A stretch of 40,611 bases of DNA from Pseudomonadota bacterium (GTDB lineage: Bacteria; Pseudomonadota; Gammaproteobacteria; Acidiferrobacterales; UBA6901), in contig JAJYCY010000012.1 in assembly GCA_021778035.1 (NCBI GenBank), positions 1-40,611 of the forward strand, read 5' to 3'. Position 1 is the stretch's first letter; every line of letters starts with the position of its first letter. Below the pieces are notes generated by a model. It was not told the DNA's origin, made no database searches, and saw nothing but the letters and a program-made list of their open reading frames with translations. Below are positions 8,314 to 16,562 of this stretch, piece by piece. The translations under genes were made by a program, and so were the position numbers.

Positions 8314-9356
8314 CACAGGTACCAGTCTTCCGAAATTTCTTTGCTTGCAAGCGGCACTACTTCCAGCAGCTTCGAGCCGCCGTGCGGGTCGGTGACCTCG
8401 ACGGTCACCATGCCGGCATGGCGTCCCTGGCCGAACCGCGCCGTAAGGCGTGCCGCCAGGTCGATGTCTGCGGCCGTGGGTTCACCCTGGATCAGCGCCA
8501 GCGGTCCCCGGTGACTTGTGGCTGCCATGTGCACGAAGCGTCCGCGGTACCCGGACAGGTACCGGTTCTCACCCTCCTCGCGGCCGATGATGATTTTGAA
8601 ATTCGGAGCCGGACGCAAGTGCCGCCCGACCTTGAGAAGCATGATGTCGTCGAGATCATATTGCCTGTGTCCGCGGTTTGACCATAGGTCCGAAAGTCTC
8701 TTCGTGTAGCTGGCATCGGTAAGAAAGCAGCAGCCCCCGGCCGGCTGCGCGTAATCGCGGAATCCGTAGTGTTCTGCGAGCGCGATCTGCGGCTTGCGGT
8801 TGCGGCCGTTCAGCGCAAGTAGCTTTTCCCGGTCTACCCAGCCTTCCTGTTCCGGCAGTGTCGGCGGAAGAAGCTTGGCGCAGAGCGGGCGAAGCAGCCG
8901 GTCAAATGCTCCCGACTCGCGGGCGACCACCGGAAGGGCGTCGCGGCGCTGGGAATTCGGACGCTGCCCCACCACCTCTCCGGTGATGATGAAATCGAAG
9001 CCGTGTGCAGTCATCCATTCACGGGCCTTTCCGACCATGAAGCCCTTGCAATCCAGACACGGATTGAGGTGCGCGCCGTAGCCGTGTTTAGGGTTGATCA
9101 CCACCGTCTTGTATTCCTCGACGACTTCGATCATATGGAGGCGGATCCCGAGCTGTTCGGCCACCCATAGCGCATTGTTGCGAAGCGGCTTGGTACGGCG
9201 GCGTTCACGGATCGCATGCGTGTGACCTTCGACACAGAAGCCGGTGTAGAAATTGATGCCTTCTACATGGATGCCCTGGTCGAGCATCAGCCGTGCGGCA
9301 AGCAACGAGTCCAGTCCGCCCGAAATCAGCGCTACTGCCCTGCGTATCTGGTCCAT
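8313..9356 (-). CDS. PP-loop ATPase related to MnmA/ThiI tRNA thiolases, with Cys motif CLDC and GGCC
   Basis: Predicted adenylating sulfurtransferase. The PP-loop SGGLDSLLAA lies at about residues 12-21. Two cysteine clusters follow: NPCLDC (C100, C103) and GGCC (C209, C210). Three or four cysteines in these places could ligate a [4Fe-4S] cluster, as in the iron-sulfur-dependent group of tRNA thiolation enzymes, where the cluster binds and activates sulfide. The C-terminal 130 residues (after about 220) are rich in basic residues and could bind RNA. The length is 347 residues from ATG 9356; a TTG eight codons upstream is an alternative and neither start has a strong ribosome site. It heads the operon with the TusA-like and CDF genes. 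It is not MnmA itself, since canonical MnmA has a different cysteine pattern. The substrate is unknown. Confidence 0.75.
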   Translation of the reverse strand: MDQIRRAVALISGGLDSLLAARLMLDQGIHVEGINFYTGFCVEGHTHAIRERRRTKPLRNNALWVAEQLGIRLHMIEVVEEYKTVVINPKHGYGAHLNPCLDCKGFMVGKAREWMTAHGFDFIITGEVVGQRPNSQRRDALPVVARESGAFDRLLRPLCAKLLPPTLPEQEGWVDREKLLALNGRNRKPQIALAEHYGFRDYAQPAGGCCFLTDASYTKRLSDLWSNRGHRQYDLDDIMLLKVGRHLRPAPNFKIIIGREEGENRYLSGYRGRFVHMAATSHRGPLALIQGEPTAADIDLAARLTARFGQGRHAGMVTVEVTDPHGGSKLLEVVPLASKEISEDWYL

Positions 9357-9835
9357 GTCGGATATCCGGATTCTGTCCAAGTGATCTGCTGCAGACGCCA
9401 GATGGGAAAATGGGCCTGTCTGCAGGCCATTGAAAGCCAGTCGCCGGAAATTTTAAACCATTTGGCCCGAAACCGGGCATTTGCCGAACAGCAGCCGCTG
9501 GTACGTGTTTGGAATAATACTGTGCGAAATCAAGGAAATCGCCGCCAAAAGGCCCGTCGCAGCGCCTTCTGGAAAATAGCCATCCGGGTTCGCGGGCGGG
9601 GGTACTGCAGTGGACGGGTGTCTTGATTGTCCCGGCAGGAGCAAAATGCGGCCGACGGAACTGCTGCCTCTCGGCGCTATCCCCGGTTGGTGCGTCAGCC
9701 ACGGCTGTTTGTCACGGGTATCGGCCAGCGTTCATGCCGGCAGCATGCTGCTATACTTGCGGGTCGGCAGCGATGGCCAGGGCTGGTAACACCCTGGCGC
9801 ACGCGATCCGCGTTTGGGTGATTTACTGGCAAGTC
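9357..9835. other. Divergent intergenic region between the PP-loop operon and mtgA
   Basis: No convincing gene. The mtgA frame is open back to 9623 from a TTG, but the first 71 codons do not resemble any MtgA N-terminus. A small hairpin (GCCCG-AAAC-CGGGC, near 9462-9476) and a possible -10 box TATACT at 9752-9757 in front of mtgA are the only signals seen. Confidence 0.5.
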
Positions 9836-10759
9836 ATGATGGCAAAAGCGAGACATCCGGGACGCCGGTCAGCTGTGTCTGCAGTTCTTCTGCGCTGGGC
9901 GCTGAGACTGTTCCTGCTTTTCGTGGTCGGGGATCTGGTCTATCTGGCCAGCGTCTGGCCGGACTGGCAGAGAATTGCGCACGGACCCGTTCCCGAGACC
10001 CGCTTTATCCGCCATTACGTGTCGGTGCGGGCGGCGCATCACTGGCCGAGACTGCGGTGGAAGCCTGTCCCGCTGTGGGAAATTCCGAAGACTGTGCAGC
10101 GGGCTGTCATCGTCGCGGAAGACAGCCGTTTCTGGCAGGAAAAGGACGGGTTCGATTTTCCTGCAATCCGCGATGCATTTCTGTACAACCTCAGAAAAGG
10201 GCACATCGTCTACGGGGCAAGCACGATTACCCAGCAGACTGCCAAGAATCTGTTCCTGACGCCATCGCGAAACTTCCTGCGCAAAGGCAACGAAGCGCTG
10301 CTTACCTGGATCCTGGTGCATCATCTTTCCAAAAGCCGGATCCTCGAGATCTATCTCGATACTGCGCAGTTTGGCCGCGGGATTTACGGGGTCGAGGCGG
10401 CATCGCGGGCTTACTGGGGCTTGTCCGTGACGCAGCTGTCCCTGGCCCAGGCCGCCGCGCTTGCGGCGTCGCTGCCCAGTCCGGTCGATAATAATCCCGC
10501 GCACCAGGGGAGGTTTTTCGTCCATCATTACCGCAAGATATTTGGCCAGCTGACACTCCTCTACCAGGCACGGCAGCCGGTCGCGGCTTCTGCACCCTCC
10601 GGACAGACCGCCGTAGTGCCGGCAGGGCCGGTCGCGGCTTCTGCACCCTCCGGACAGACCGCCGTAGTGCCGGCAGGGCCGGTTGCGGCCGGCGCCCCGG
10701 CGACGGGAGTGCCGTCGGGCCAGACTGCTCCGGTGCCTGTATCGGTGCACCCGCAGTGA
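9836..10759 (+). CDS. mtgA: Monofunctional peptidoglycan glycosyltransferase MtgA with a repeated Pro/Ala tail
   Basis: Polymerises lipid II into glycan strands at the periplasmic face of the inner membrane. From ATG 9836 the protein has a single N-terminal membrane anchor (about residues 14-38). The GT51 domain follows with the catalytic Glu95 in IVAEDSRFW and the motif [15 protein letters not shown]. The catalytic domain ends near residue 240, the usual length of MtgA, and is followed by about 62 extra residues rich in Pro, Ala, Val and Gly. These contain two identical 17-residue units ([17 protein letters not shown]) and a degenerate third. A second ATG follows at once (9839). No strong ribosome site is visible. 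The tail probably spans the periplasm and might bind the wall or a partner. The stop codon lies in the loop of an inverted repeat (10750-10767). Confidence 0.93.
   Translation: MMAKARHPGRRSAVSAVLLRWALRLFLLFVVGDLVYLASVWPDWQRIAHGPVPETRFIRHYVSVRAAHHWPRLRWKPVPLWEIPKTVQRAVIVAEDSRFWQEKDGFDFPAIRDAFLYNLRKGHIVYGASTITQQTAKNLFLTPSRNFLRKGNEALLTWILVHHLSKSRILEIYLDTAQFGRGIYGVEAASRAYWGLSVTQLSLAQAAALAASLPSPVDNNPAHQGRFFVHHYRKIFGQLTLLYQARQPVAASAPSGQTAVVPAGPVAASAPSGQTAVVPAGPVAAGAPATGVPSGQTAPVPVSVHPQ
10576..10677 (+). repeat. 51-bp tandem repeat, two identical copies, in the 3' end of mtgA
   Basis: The 51-bp unit at 10576-10626 is repeated without any change at 10627-10677, and a diverged third unit begins at 10678. 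The unit length is a multiple of three, so copy-number change would keep the reading frame. Identity at every base suggests a recent duplication. Confidence 0.95.
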
Positions 10760-10767
10760 CCTGCGGG
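10750..10767 (+). terminator. Hairpin spanning the mtgA stop codon
   Basis: CCCGCAG and CTGCGGG pair across TGAC, which contains the TGA stop. Only two T follow, so it is at best a weak terminator or an attenuating structure ahead of glyQ. The following TTATAAT (10768-10774) could serve as a glyQ -10 box. Confidence 0.4.
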
Positions 10768-10778
10768 TTATAATCCCG

Positions 10779-11702
10779 ATGCCTGAGCCGCTCAGGCAAA
10801 CATCAGAAAAAGGCCATACCCTGAACTTCCAGGATCTCATATTCTCGCTGCAACGGTACTGGGCTGACCGGGGCTGCATCGTTCTGCAGCCCTATGATAT
10901 GGAAATGGGGGCCGGAACATTCCATACGGCCACATTCCTGCGTGCGCTCGGACCCGAGCCTTGGCGGGCTGCCTATGTCCAGCCATCGCGGCGTCCGAAA
11001 GACGGACGCTACGGCGAGAATCCGAACCGCCTGCAGCATTACTATCAGTTCCAGGTCGTCCTCAAGCCGTCGCCTGACAACATCCAGGACCTGTATCTGG
11101 GGTCTTTGCAGAAACTGGGCATCGATACGCGGGTGCACGACGTGCGTTTTGTCGAGGACGACTGGGAATCCCCGACTTTGGGCGCCTGGGGTCTCGGCTG
11201 GGAGGTTTGGCTCGACGGAATGGAAGTCACCCAGTTCACCTATTTCCAGGAAGTAGGCAGCCTGCCATGCAAGCCGGTGCTGGGAGAGATAACCTACGGA
11301 CTCGAGCGTCTCGCCATGTATCTGCAGGGGGTCGACAGCGTCTATGACATCAGCTGGAACGGCGAGATCGGCTATGGAGACGTGTACCATCAGAACGAAG
11401 TCGAGCAGTCCCGTTACAATTTCGAGCACAGCAACGTCAACTGGCTTTTCCAGCAGTTTAACGATTTTGAGGCCGAAGCCAGGCGTCTCATGGACGAAAA
11501 ACTGCCGCTGCCCGGTTTCGAGATGGTCATGAAGTGTTCGCATGTATTCAATCTGCTTGATGCGCGTGGCGCCATATCCACGACCGAGCGTGCTGCGTAT
11601 ATCGGTCGTGTGCGCGCGCTGGCCCGGCTTGTGGCGCAGAGTTATTTTGAATCGCGGCAGGCGCTCGGATTCCCACTGCTGAACCGTACTGGAGACAGGT
11701 AG
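10779..11702 (+). CDS. glyQ: Glycyl-tRNA synthetase alpha subunit
   Basis: Catalytic alpha chain of the bacterial alpha2-beta2 class II glycyl-tRNA synthetase. Recognisable family blocks are [17 protein letters not shown], the motif [14 protein letters not shown], the run [19 protein letters not shown] (motif 2 region), FTYFQEVGS and [15 protein letters not shown] (motif 3 region). From ATG 10779 it is 307 residues, against 303 in E. coli. The upstream open frame overlaps mtgA and is not used. It is followed three bases later by glyS, and the pair must be cotranscribed because the subunits act together. Confidence 0.97.
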   Translation: MPEPLRQTSEKGHTLNFQDLIFSLQRYWADRGCIVLQPYDMEMGAGTFHTATFLRALGPEPWRAAYVQPSRRPKDGRYGENPNRLQHYYQFQVVLKPSPDNIQDLYLGSLQKLGIDTRVHDVRFVEDDWESPTLGAWGLGWEVWLDGMEVTQFTYFQEVGSLPCKPVLGEITYGLERLAMYLQGVDSVYDISWNGEIGYGDVYHQNEVEQSRYNFEHSNVNWLFQQFNDFEAEARRLMDEKLPLPGFEMVMKCSHVFNLLDARGAISTTERAAYIGRVRALARLVAQSYFESRQALGFPLLNRTGDR

Positions 11703-11705
11703 AGC

Positions 11706-13928
11706 GTGAAAACGCGTTCGGCCCGTGTCAAACGCCGCAGCCGTCCGGCACAGGCCGGCGACGTCCTGCTTGTCGAGCTTCTCACCGAGGAGCTGCCACC
11801 CAGGTCGCTGCAGCGTCTCGCCGAGGCATTTGCTGCGGGTGTCATGAAGGGTCTGGCAGAGAAGGCGCTGCTGCAGGATGGCAGTACGCACCAGGTCTAT
11901 GCGACCCCCCGACGTCTCGCGGTGCTCGCTACCGGCGTCCTCGCCGTGCAGCCGGACCGGGATGTCGAGCGGCGTGGTCCCCCGGTTGCCACGGGGCATG
12001 ATGCGTCAGGAAACCCGACCGCCGCGCTGAGCGGTTTTGCGCGGTCCTGCGGGGTTCTGCCGGAGAATCTCGAGAGGCGCAGTGGCGAGAAAGGTGATTA
12101 CTTCGTGTATCGCACGAAGCAGAAGGGCGAGCCTCTGGCCCACCATCTGGGTGCCATCGTCGAGGCGAGTCTCGCGGGATTGCCCGTGGCCAAGCTGATG
12201 AGGTGGGGAGATACGGATGTCACGTTCGTGCGCCCGGTGCATGGGCTGGTGATGATGCGCGGAGCCCGTGTCGTTTCCGGATCGGTTCTCGGACTGAAGA
12301 GCGGAAGGATAACATCCGGACACCGGTTTCTCGGCCGCCGCCGGCTGGCAATACCGCATGCGCGCCGCTACGCCGAGACACTGCGGCGAAGCGGCCGCGT
12401 GATTGCCGGTTTTGCAGAGCGTCGCGACGAGGTCGAACGCCAGTTGCGGGCAGCTGCCGCGGGGATCAGAAAAGGGGCACTGGTGCTGGATCCGGATGCT
12501 GTGGCGGCTCGCTGCCACGGCGAGGCGTGGGGATATGCCGCAGAAGAAGTTGTCCGGAACAATGTGGCGTTGCTTGACGAGGTGACCGCCCTGGTCGAAT
12601 GGCCCGCCGTATACGCCGGAGGTTTCGATTCCGGTTTTCTGGGCGTTCCAATTCCTTGTCTGGCGCTGAGCATGCAGCACCATCAACGGTATTTTCCGGT
12701 GTTTCATTCACAGGCGGCAGGCGGGATGCTGCCCCGGTTCCTGGTGGTAAGCAACATGCAGATCCGCGCACCAGGGCGCATCGTGCATGGCAATGAGCGG
12801 GTGCTGCGAGCCCGGCTGAGTGATGCCCGTTTTTTCTACGACCAGGACCGCAAAACCAGGCTCGAGGACCGCGTGCCGAAGCTTGCCGGTGTCGTGTACC
12901 AGAGCCGGCTTGGCAGCCAGCTCGAAAGGGTTCAGCGCATCGGAAAACTTGCAGGCGAGATAGCCGCGCGCGCTGGGCTGACGGATGCGGACAGGCGCGA
13001 TGCGGAACGCGCGGCCTATCTGTGCAAGGCAGACCTGCTGACCGAAATGGTCGGAGAGTTTCCCGAACTTCAGGGCTACATGGGCGCCGATTATGCCCGT
13101 CACGACGGCGAGCCGGAAAGCGTCGCGGAAGCCATCCGCACGCATTATTCGCCACGGTTCTCCGGGGATCGCGTGCCCTCGACACCCGCCGGTGTTTGCC
13201 TGGCGCTGGCCGACAAGCTTGATACCCTGGTTGGCATCTACGGGGTGGGGCTCGTCCCGACCGGCGACAAGGATCCGTTCGGCCTCAGGAGACAGGCGCT
13301 GGGCGTGGTGCGCATTCTGGTGGAACGCTCGCTGCCGCTGGATCTCAGGGATCTCCTCGGGCTTGCGCGCAGCTATTTCGGTGCGGACCTTCTGTCCGAA
13401 GGGGTGGTGCAGGACCTTTACGGATTCCTGCTGGAACGGCTCAAACCCTATCTGCGTGACCGTGGTTTCATGTCAGACGAAATTGATTCGGTGCTGAGCC
13501 TCGGACCGACACGTCTTGACCAGGTGCTGCCGCGCCTCGAGGCCCTGCAGATTTTCCGGCGCATGCCCGAGGCTGAAGCACTCGCCGGAGCGAACAAGCG
13601 TATCCGCAATATTCTCCGGCAGGCGGGAACGGGACCTGAGGGTCATGTCGAGGCCGGTCTGCTCTGCGAGCCCGCCGAGCAGCGATTGGCACGTGAGCTC
13701 GGGAAGCTGCGCACGCATGTCGAAGACCTGATCCGGCGGGGTGATTTCACCACCGCCCTGAAACAGCTGGCGAGTCTCCGGTCGCCGGTGGACGAATTCT
13801 TCGACCAGGTCATGGTGATGGTCGATGACGTGCGCATACGCAACAACCGGCTTGCCCTGCTGCATGAGCTCGGAAACCTTTTTCTTGGCGCAGCCGACAT
13901 TTCCAGGCTGCAGCCACGGCAGCAGTAA
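11706..13928 (+). CDS. glyS: Glycyl-tRNA synthetase beta subunit
   Basis: tRNA-binding beta chain of glycyl-tRNA synthetase. The N-terminus shows LLVELLTEELPPRSLQRLAEAF, typical of GlyS. The middle contains the HD-like segment DLLTEMVGEFPELQGYMG followed by ALADKLDTLVGIYGVGLVP, and the C-terminal part is the anticodon-binding helical domain. The length of 740 residues is slightly above the usual 690. I use GTG 11706, three bases after the glyQ stop, with GGAGA about ten bases upstream; GTG 11727 is an alternative that would shorten the basic N-terminal extension (KTRSARVKRRSRPAQ), which has no counterpart in E. coli GlyS. The order glyQ-glyS-gmhB-plsC is as in Pseudomonas. Confidence 0.96.
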   Translation: MKTRSARVKRRSRPAQAGDVLLVELLTEELPPRSLQRLAEAFAAGVMKGLAEKALLQDGSTHQVYATPRRLAVLATGVLAVQPDRDVERRGPPVATGHDASGNPTAALSGFARSCGVLPENLERRSGEKGDYFVYRTKQKGEPLAHHLGAIVEASLAGLPVAKLMRWGDTDVTFVRPVHGLVMMRGARVVSGSVLGLKSGRITSGHRFLGRRRLAIPHARRYAETLRRSGRVIAGFAERRDEVERQLRAAAAGIRKGALVLDPDAVAARCHGEAWGYAAEEVVRNNVALLDEVTALVEWPAVYAGGFDSGFLGVPIPCLALSMQHHQRYFPVFHSQAAGGMLPRFLVVSNMQIRAPGRIVHGNERVLRARLSDARFFYDQDRKTRLEDRVPKLAGVVYQSRLGSQLERVQRIGKLAGEIAARAGLTDADRRDAERAAYLCKADLLTEMVGEFPELQGYMGADYARHDGEPESVAEAIRTHYSPRFSGDRVPSTPAGVCLALADKLDTLVGIYGVGLVPTGDKDPFGLRRQALGVVRILVERSLPLDLRDLLGLARSYFGADLLSEGVVQDLYGFLLERLKPYLRDRGFMSDEIDSVLSLGPTRLDQVLPRLEALQIFRRMPEAEALAGANKRIRNILRQAGTGPEGHVEAGLLCEPAEQRLARELGKLRTHVEDLIRRGDFTTALKQLASLRSPVDEFFDQVMVMVDDVRIRNNRLALLHELGNLFLGAADISRLQPRQQ

Positions 13929-13957
13929 CAGACCCGGACAAGGCGAGGTGAAGTGTA

Positions 13958-14287
13958 ATGAATCCGGATTCATATGGAGATATGCTGGCTACGGTCCAGT
14001 CTTTTCATGACAAGCACCGGTTCCGCGAGACCGGCGGCGAAGACCTTGTGTACCGGGTGGCGCTCATGGCCGAGGAGCTGGGGGAAATTTCTGCCTGTGT
14101 CACGAAGGGAAAGGACAAGGAAGCTCTGGCCGAGGAGGTGGCGGATCTGCTCATCCTTGTGCTCGGTACTGCGATCAGCGCAGGATTCGACCTGCGGCAG
14201 GCCTTCTGGGACAAGATGCGCAAGATCGAGAGCCGGCAGGCCCGCATGATCAATGGCCGGGTGCGGGTGTCGGAATTCCGTGACTAG
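13958..14287 (+). CDS. MazG-like nucleotide pyrophosphohydrolase
   Basis: Small (109 residues) all-alpha NTP pyrophosphohydrolase domain of the MazG/dUTPase superfamily. The metal-binding pattern is present as EELGE (about residues 37-41) and, after a 15-residue gap, EEVADLL, the ExxE and ExxD pair expected for Mg2+ binding. Such proteins hydrolyse non-canonical or stress nucleotides to monophosphates. It is inserted between glyS and the gmhB-like gene, an addition to the usual glyQS-gmhB-plsC block, and lies 29 bp after glyS with GGTGA upstream of ATG 13958, so it is probably in the same transcript. The substrate cannot be read from the sequence. Confidence 0.85.
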   Translation: MNPDSYGDMLATVQSFHDKHRFRETGGEDLVYRVALMAEELGEISACVTKGKDKEALAEEVADLLILVLGTAISAGFDLRQAFWDKMRKIESRQARMINGRVRVSEFRD

Positions 14288-14324
14288 GCACGGAATCTGC
14301 GTATCTCCCGGGAATAGCAGGCCG

Positions 14325-14420
14325 ATGACGGAACTGAGCCACCGTGGTTCCGAAGCAGCGGGCGGCGGCATCCATGTGCCGGAGACTGCGATCCGTTACG
14401 CTTCCGGGGTAGGCGCCTGA
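14325..14420 (+). CDS. Possible 31-residue leader ORF coupled to the gmhB-like gene
   Basis: An ATG at 14325 opens a frame whose TGA stop overlaps the ATG of the next gene (TGATG), the arrangement of translational coupling. The peptide (MTELSHRGSEAAGGG and so on) resembles nothing I recognise. There is only a weak ribosome site. It may be a real coupling ORF or chance. Confidence 0.3.
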   Translation: MTELSHRGSEAAGGGIHVPETAIRYASGVGA

Positions 14421-14947
14421 TGAGACTGCTTATCCTCGGGCGCGACGGCGTTATCAACCGGCCCATGGCTGACGGTGTGCGGCGTCCGGACGAATGGACC
14501 CCCCTGCCGGGAAGCCTGGAAGCTCTGGCGCGGCTCCAGCGCGAGGGTTACAGGGTGGTGATTGCCACGGCCCAGCCGGGCGTGGCTGGCGGTGTGCCGC
14601 AGATGGAGACGCTTAACCGCATCCACGTACGCATGATCGAATCAGTCCGCAGCAAGGGTGGGCAGGTCGACGCCGTGTTCGTCTGTCCGCATTCACCGGA
14701 AGCGGGATGCCAGTGCCGGCCGCCCAGGCCCGGCCTGTACATGGAAATCGCCGAGCGGCTCAAAATCAATTTGTCCTCGGTGCATGTGGTATGTGCTACC
14801 GGAGCGGAGGCAAGCGCTGCGCAGGCAGCAGGCGCGCACGCAGTGCTGCTCGGCAGTGTTGCCACGGCCCGTCCAGGCGCGCTTGCCGGATTCGGAAACC
14901 TTGGGGCATTTGCGGATGCGCTGATCACGGGTCAGGTCGACCGCTAG
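14420..14947 (+). CDS. gmhB: GmhB-like HAD-family protein lacking catalytic residues
   Basis: By position (after glyS, before plsC) and by its zinc loop this is the gmhB orthologue, which normally removes the 1-phosphate from D-glycero-D-manno-heptose 1,7-bisphosphate for LPS core synthesis. The zinc ligands are kept: C89, H91, C97 and C99 in CPHSPEAGCQC. The nucleophile is not: the DxD motif that should read LDRDG is LGRDG, so Asp is Gly at residue 7. The basic residue after the zinc loop (CRKPxPGM in active enzymes) is Pro101, and the final GDxxxD loop reads CATGAEAS. The frame is intact over 175 residues with normal composition, which suggests a pseudoenzyme rather than a decaying gene. 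Heptose phosphatase activity is unlikely. Confidence 0.8.
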   Translation: MRLLILGRDGVINRPMADGVRRPDEWTPLPGSLEALARLQREGYRVVIATAQPGVAGGVPQMETLNRIHVRMIESVRSKGGQVDAVFVCPHSPEAGCQCRPPRPGLYMEIAERLKINLSSVHVVCATGAEASAAQAAGAHAVLLGSVATARPGALAGFGNLGAFADALITGQVDR

Positions 14948-14948
14948 C

Positions 14949-15701
14949 ATGGTCGCGTTGCGCTCCCTGCTGTTCAACCTCCTCATGTTCATGACAGTGG
15001 CTGTCTATGCCGTTCTCAGCCTTTTTACGCTTCCGTTCCCCGGATTGACACGCTACCGGTTCATCAGCCAGTGGGCACGCATGCAGATATGGCTGCTGAA
15101 GGGAATCTGCGGGCTGGATTACCGGGTCGAGGGTCACGAAAATCTGCCGGCCGGTCCGGCAATCATACTGGCAAAGCACCAGTCGTCCTGGGAAACCCTG
15201 GCCTTCCAGGTCATATTTCCGCCGCAGGTCTGGGTACTCAAGCGCGAGCTGCTGTTTATCCCTTTTTTCGGCTGGGGGCTGGCGATGACGCAGCCCATAG
15301 CCATTGACCGCGGCGGCGGTGTCCATGCGATCGACCAGATCGTCAAACAGGGACGTGACCGCCTCGACAGCGGTCGCTGGGTCGTGGTTTTTCCCGAAGG
15401 AACACGTCTTGCACCAGGACAGAGCAAGCGGCATGGCGTCGGTGGAGCTGTTCTGGCGGCCGAGACCGGCTACCCGGTCGTGCCTGTGGCGCACAATGCC
15501 GGGTCATTCTGGCCCCGGCACGGATTCAACAAGCTGCCCGGTACAATTCGGGTTGTCATAGGACCTGTCATCGAAAGTCACGGGCGGTCCGCGCAGGAAA
15601 TACGCGATACCGCCGAGCAGTGGATGCGTCAGGCCATGTCCGAACTGGAGCAGCCGGCGGGTGAAGGCAGCCTTGCCGGAGACGGCTCGCAGGCCGGCTA
15701 G
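14949..15701 (+). CDS. plsC: 1-acyl-sn-glycerol-3-phosphate acyltransferase
   Basis: Transfers an acyl chain to lysophosphatidic acid to form phosphatidic acid at the inner membrane. An N-terminal hydrophobic segment covers about residues 8-30. The acyltransferase motifs are KHQSSWET (the HX4D-type motif with Glu in the acidic position, a form common in this subgroup), the block FFGWGLAMTQPIAIDR, FPEGTR and VVPVAHNAG. The length, 250 residues, is normal. The last 17 residues are a Gly/Ala-rich tail with a near repeat. It starts one base after the gmhB-like stop and is cotranscribed with it. Its 3' end overlaps the convergent rsmA by four bases. Confidence 0.93.
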   Translation: MVALRSLLFNLLMFMTVAVYAVLSLFTLPFPGLTRYRFISQWARMQIWLLKGICGLDYRVEGHENLPAGPAIILAKHQSSWETLAFQVIFPPQVWVLKRELLFIPFFGWGLAMTQPIAIDRGGGVHAIDQIVKQGRDRLDSGRWVVVFPEGTRLAPGQSKRHGVGGAVLAAETGYPVVPVAHNAGSFWPRHGFNKLPGTIRVVIGPVIESHGRSAQEIRDTAEQWMRQAMSELEQPAGEGSLAGDGSQAG

Positions 15702-16528
15702 GTATCGCCCCCGCCATTGTCCGGATTGCCGCCGGCCGAACAGTGCCGGGCGGCTGCAGCGAGGTTCGACAGCGTCGCGAAATCCGCGATACCCAGGGTT
15801 TCTGCGCGCCGGCCCGGATCGATTCCCGCCTGGGTGATCAGATGTGGTGTCACCAGGCGGCCGATGCTGTTGCGCAGGGTCTTGCGGCGCTGGGCAAAGG
15901 CTGCGCGCACGATTTCTGCAAAACATCCCGGATCGCTCACTGCCACGGGATCGCTGCGGTACGGGGTTAGCTGTACGACCGCCGATTCGACCTTCGGGGG
16001 CGGCGAGAACGCGGAAGAGGGCACTTCGAACAGCCGCTCCACGCGGCAGCGCCACTGGACCATCACGCTGAGTCGTCCATAGGCGCTGCCGCCTGGCTGG
16101 GCGGCGAGGCGGTCCACAACTTCTTTCTGCAGCATGAACAGCATGTCCTGGATGCAGGGGCATGCATCCAGCAGATGAAAAAGCAGCGGTGTCGAGATGT
16201 TGTAGGGCAGGTTGCCGATGATGCGCAGCTGATGCGGCGGTTCGGTCAGCCGGCAGAAATCGAACTTCAGGGCGTCGGCCTGGTGAATCTCCAGCTGCTG
16301 TCCGCCGATGTGGCGCAGGATCGGAATGAGGTCGCGGTCGATCTCCACGGCGTGCAGGGACGCGACGTGCCGCAGAAGCGCCAGTGTCAGCGCGCCTCTG
16401 CCCGGACCGATTTCCACGACTCTGTCCCCGGACCCAGGCCGGAATGCGTCGACGATTCGTGCAATGACGCGGTCGTCGTGCAGAAAGTGCTGTCCGAATC
16501 GCTTGCGGGGCTGGTGGGCTGGTGTCAT
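15698..16528 (-). CDS. rsmA: 16S rRNA (adenine1518/1519-N6)-dimethyltransferase
   Basis: KsgA/RsmA, which dimethylates two adjacent adenosines in helix 45 of 16S rRNA. Residues 1-20 show PRKRFGQHFLHD, followed by the SAM motif VVEIGPGRGALT and the catalytic NLPYNIST motif. I start at ATG 16528 (276 residues, usual 265-275); a TTG at 16573 would overlap pdxA. It is the last gene of lptD-surA-pdxA-rsmA, the conserved gammaproteobacterial order, here without the following apaGH. The stop overlaps that of plsC on the other strand. Confidence 0.97.
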   Translation of the reverse strand: MTPAHQPRKRFGQHFLHDDRVIARIVDAFRPGSGDRVVEIGPGRGALTLALLRHVASLHAVEIDRDLIPILRHIGGQQLEIHQADALKFDFCRLTEPPHQLRIIGNLPYNISTPLLFHLLDACPCIQDMLFMLQKEVVDRLAAQPGGSAYGRLSVMVQWRCRVERLFEVPSSAFSPPPKVESAVVQLTPYRSDPVAVSDPGCFAEIVRAAFAQRRKTLRNSIGRLVTPHLITQAGIDPGRRAETLGIADFATLSNLAAAARHCSAGGNPDNGGGDT

Positions 16529-16562
16529 TGGGCAGGAGCGGTTCTCGGCTGGCCGGTTCCGG

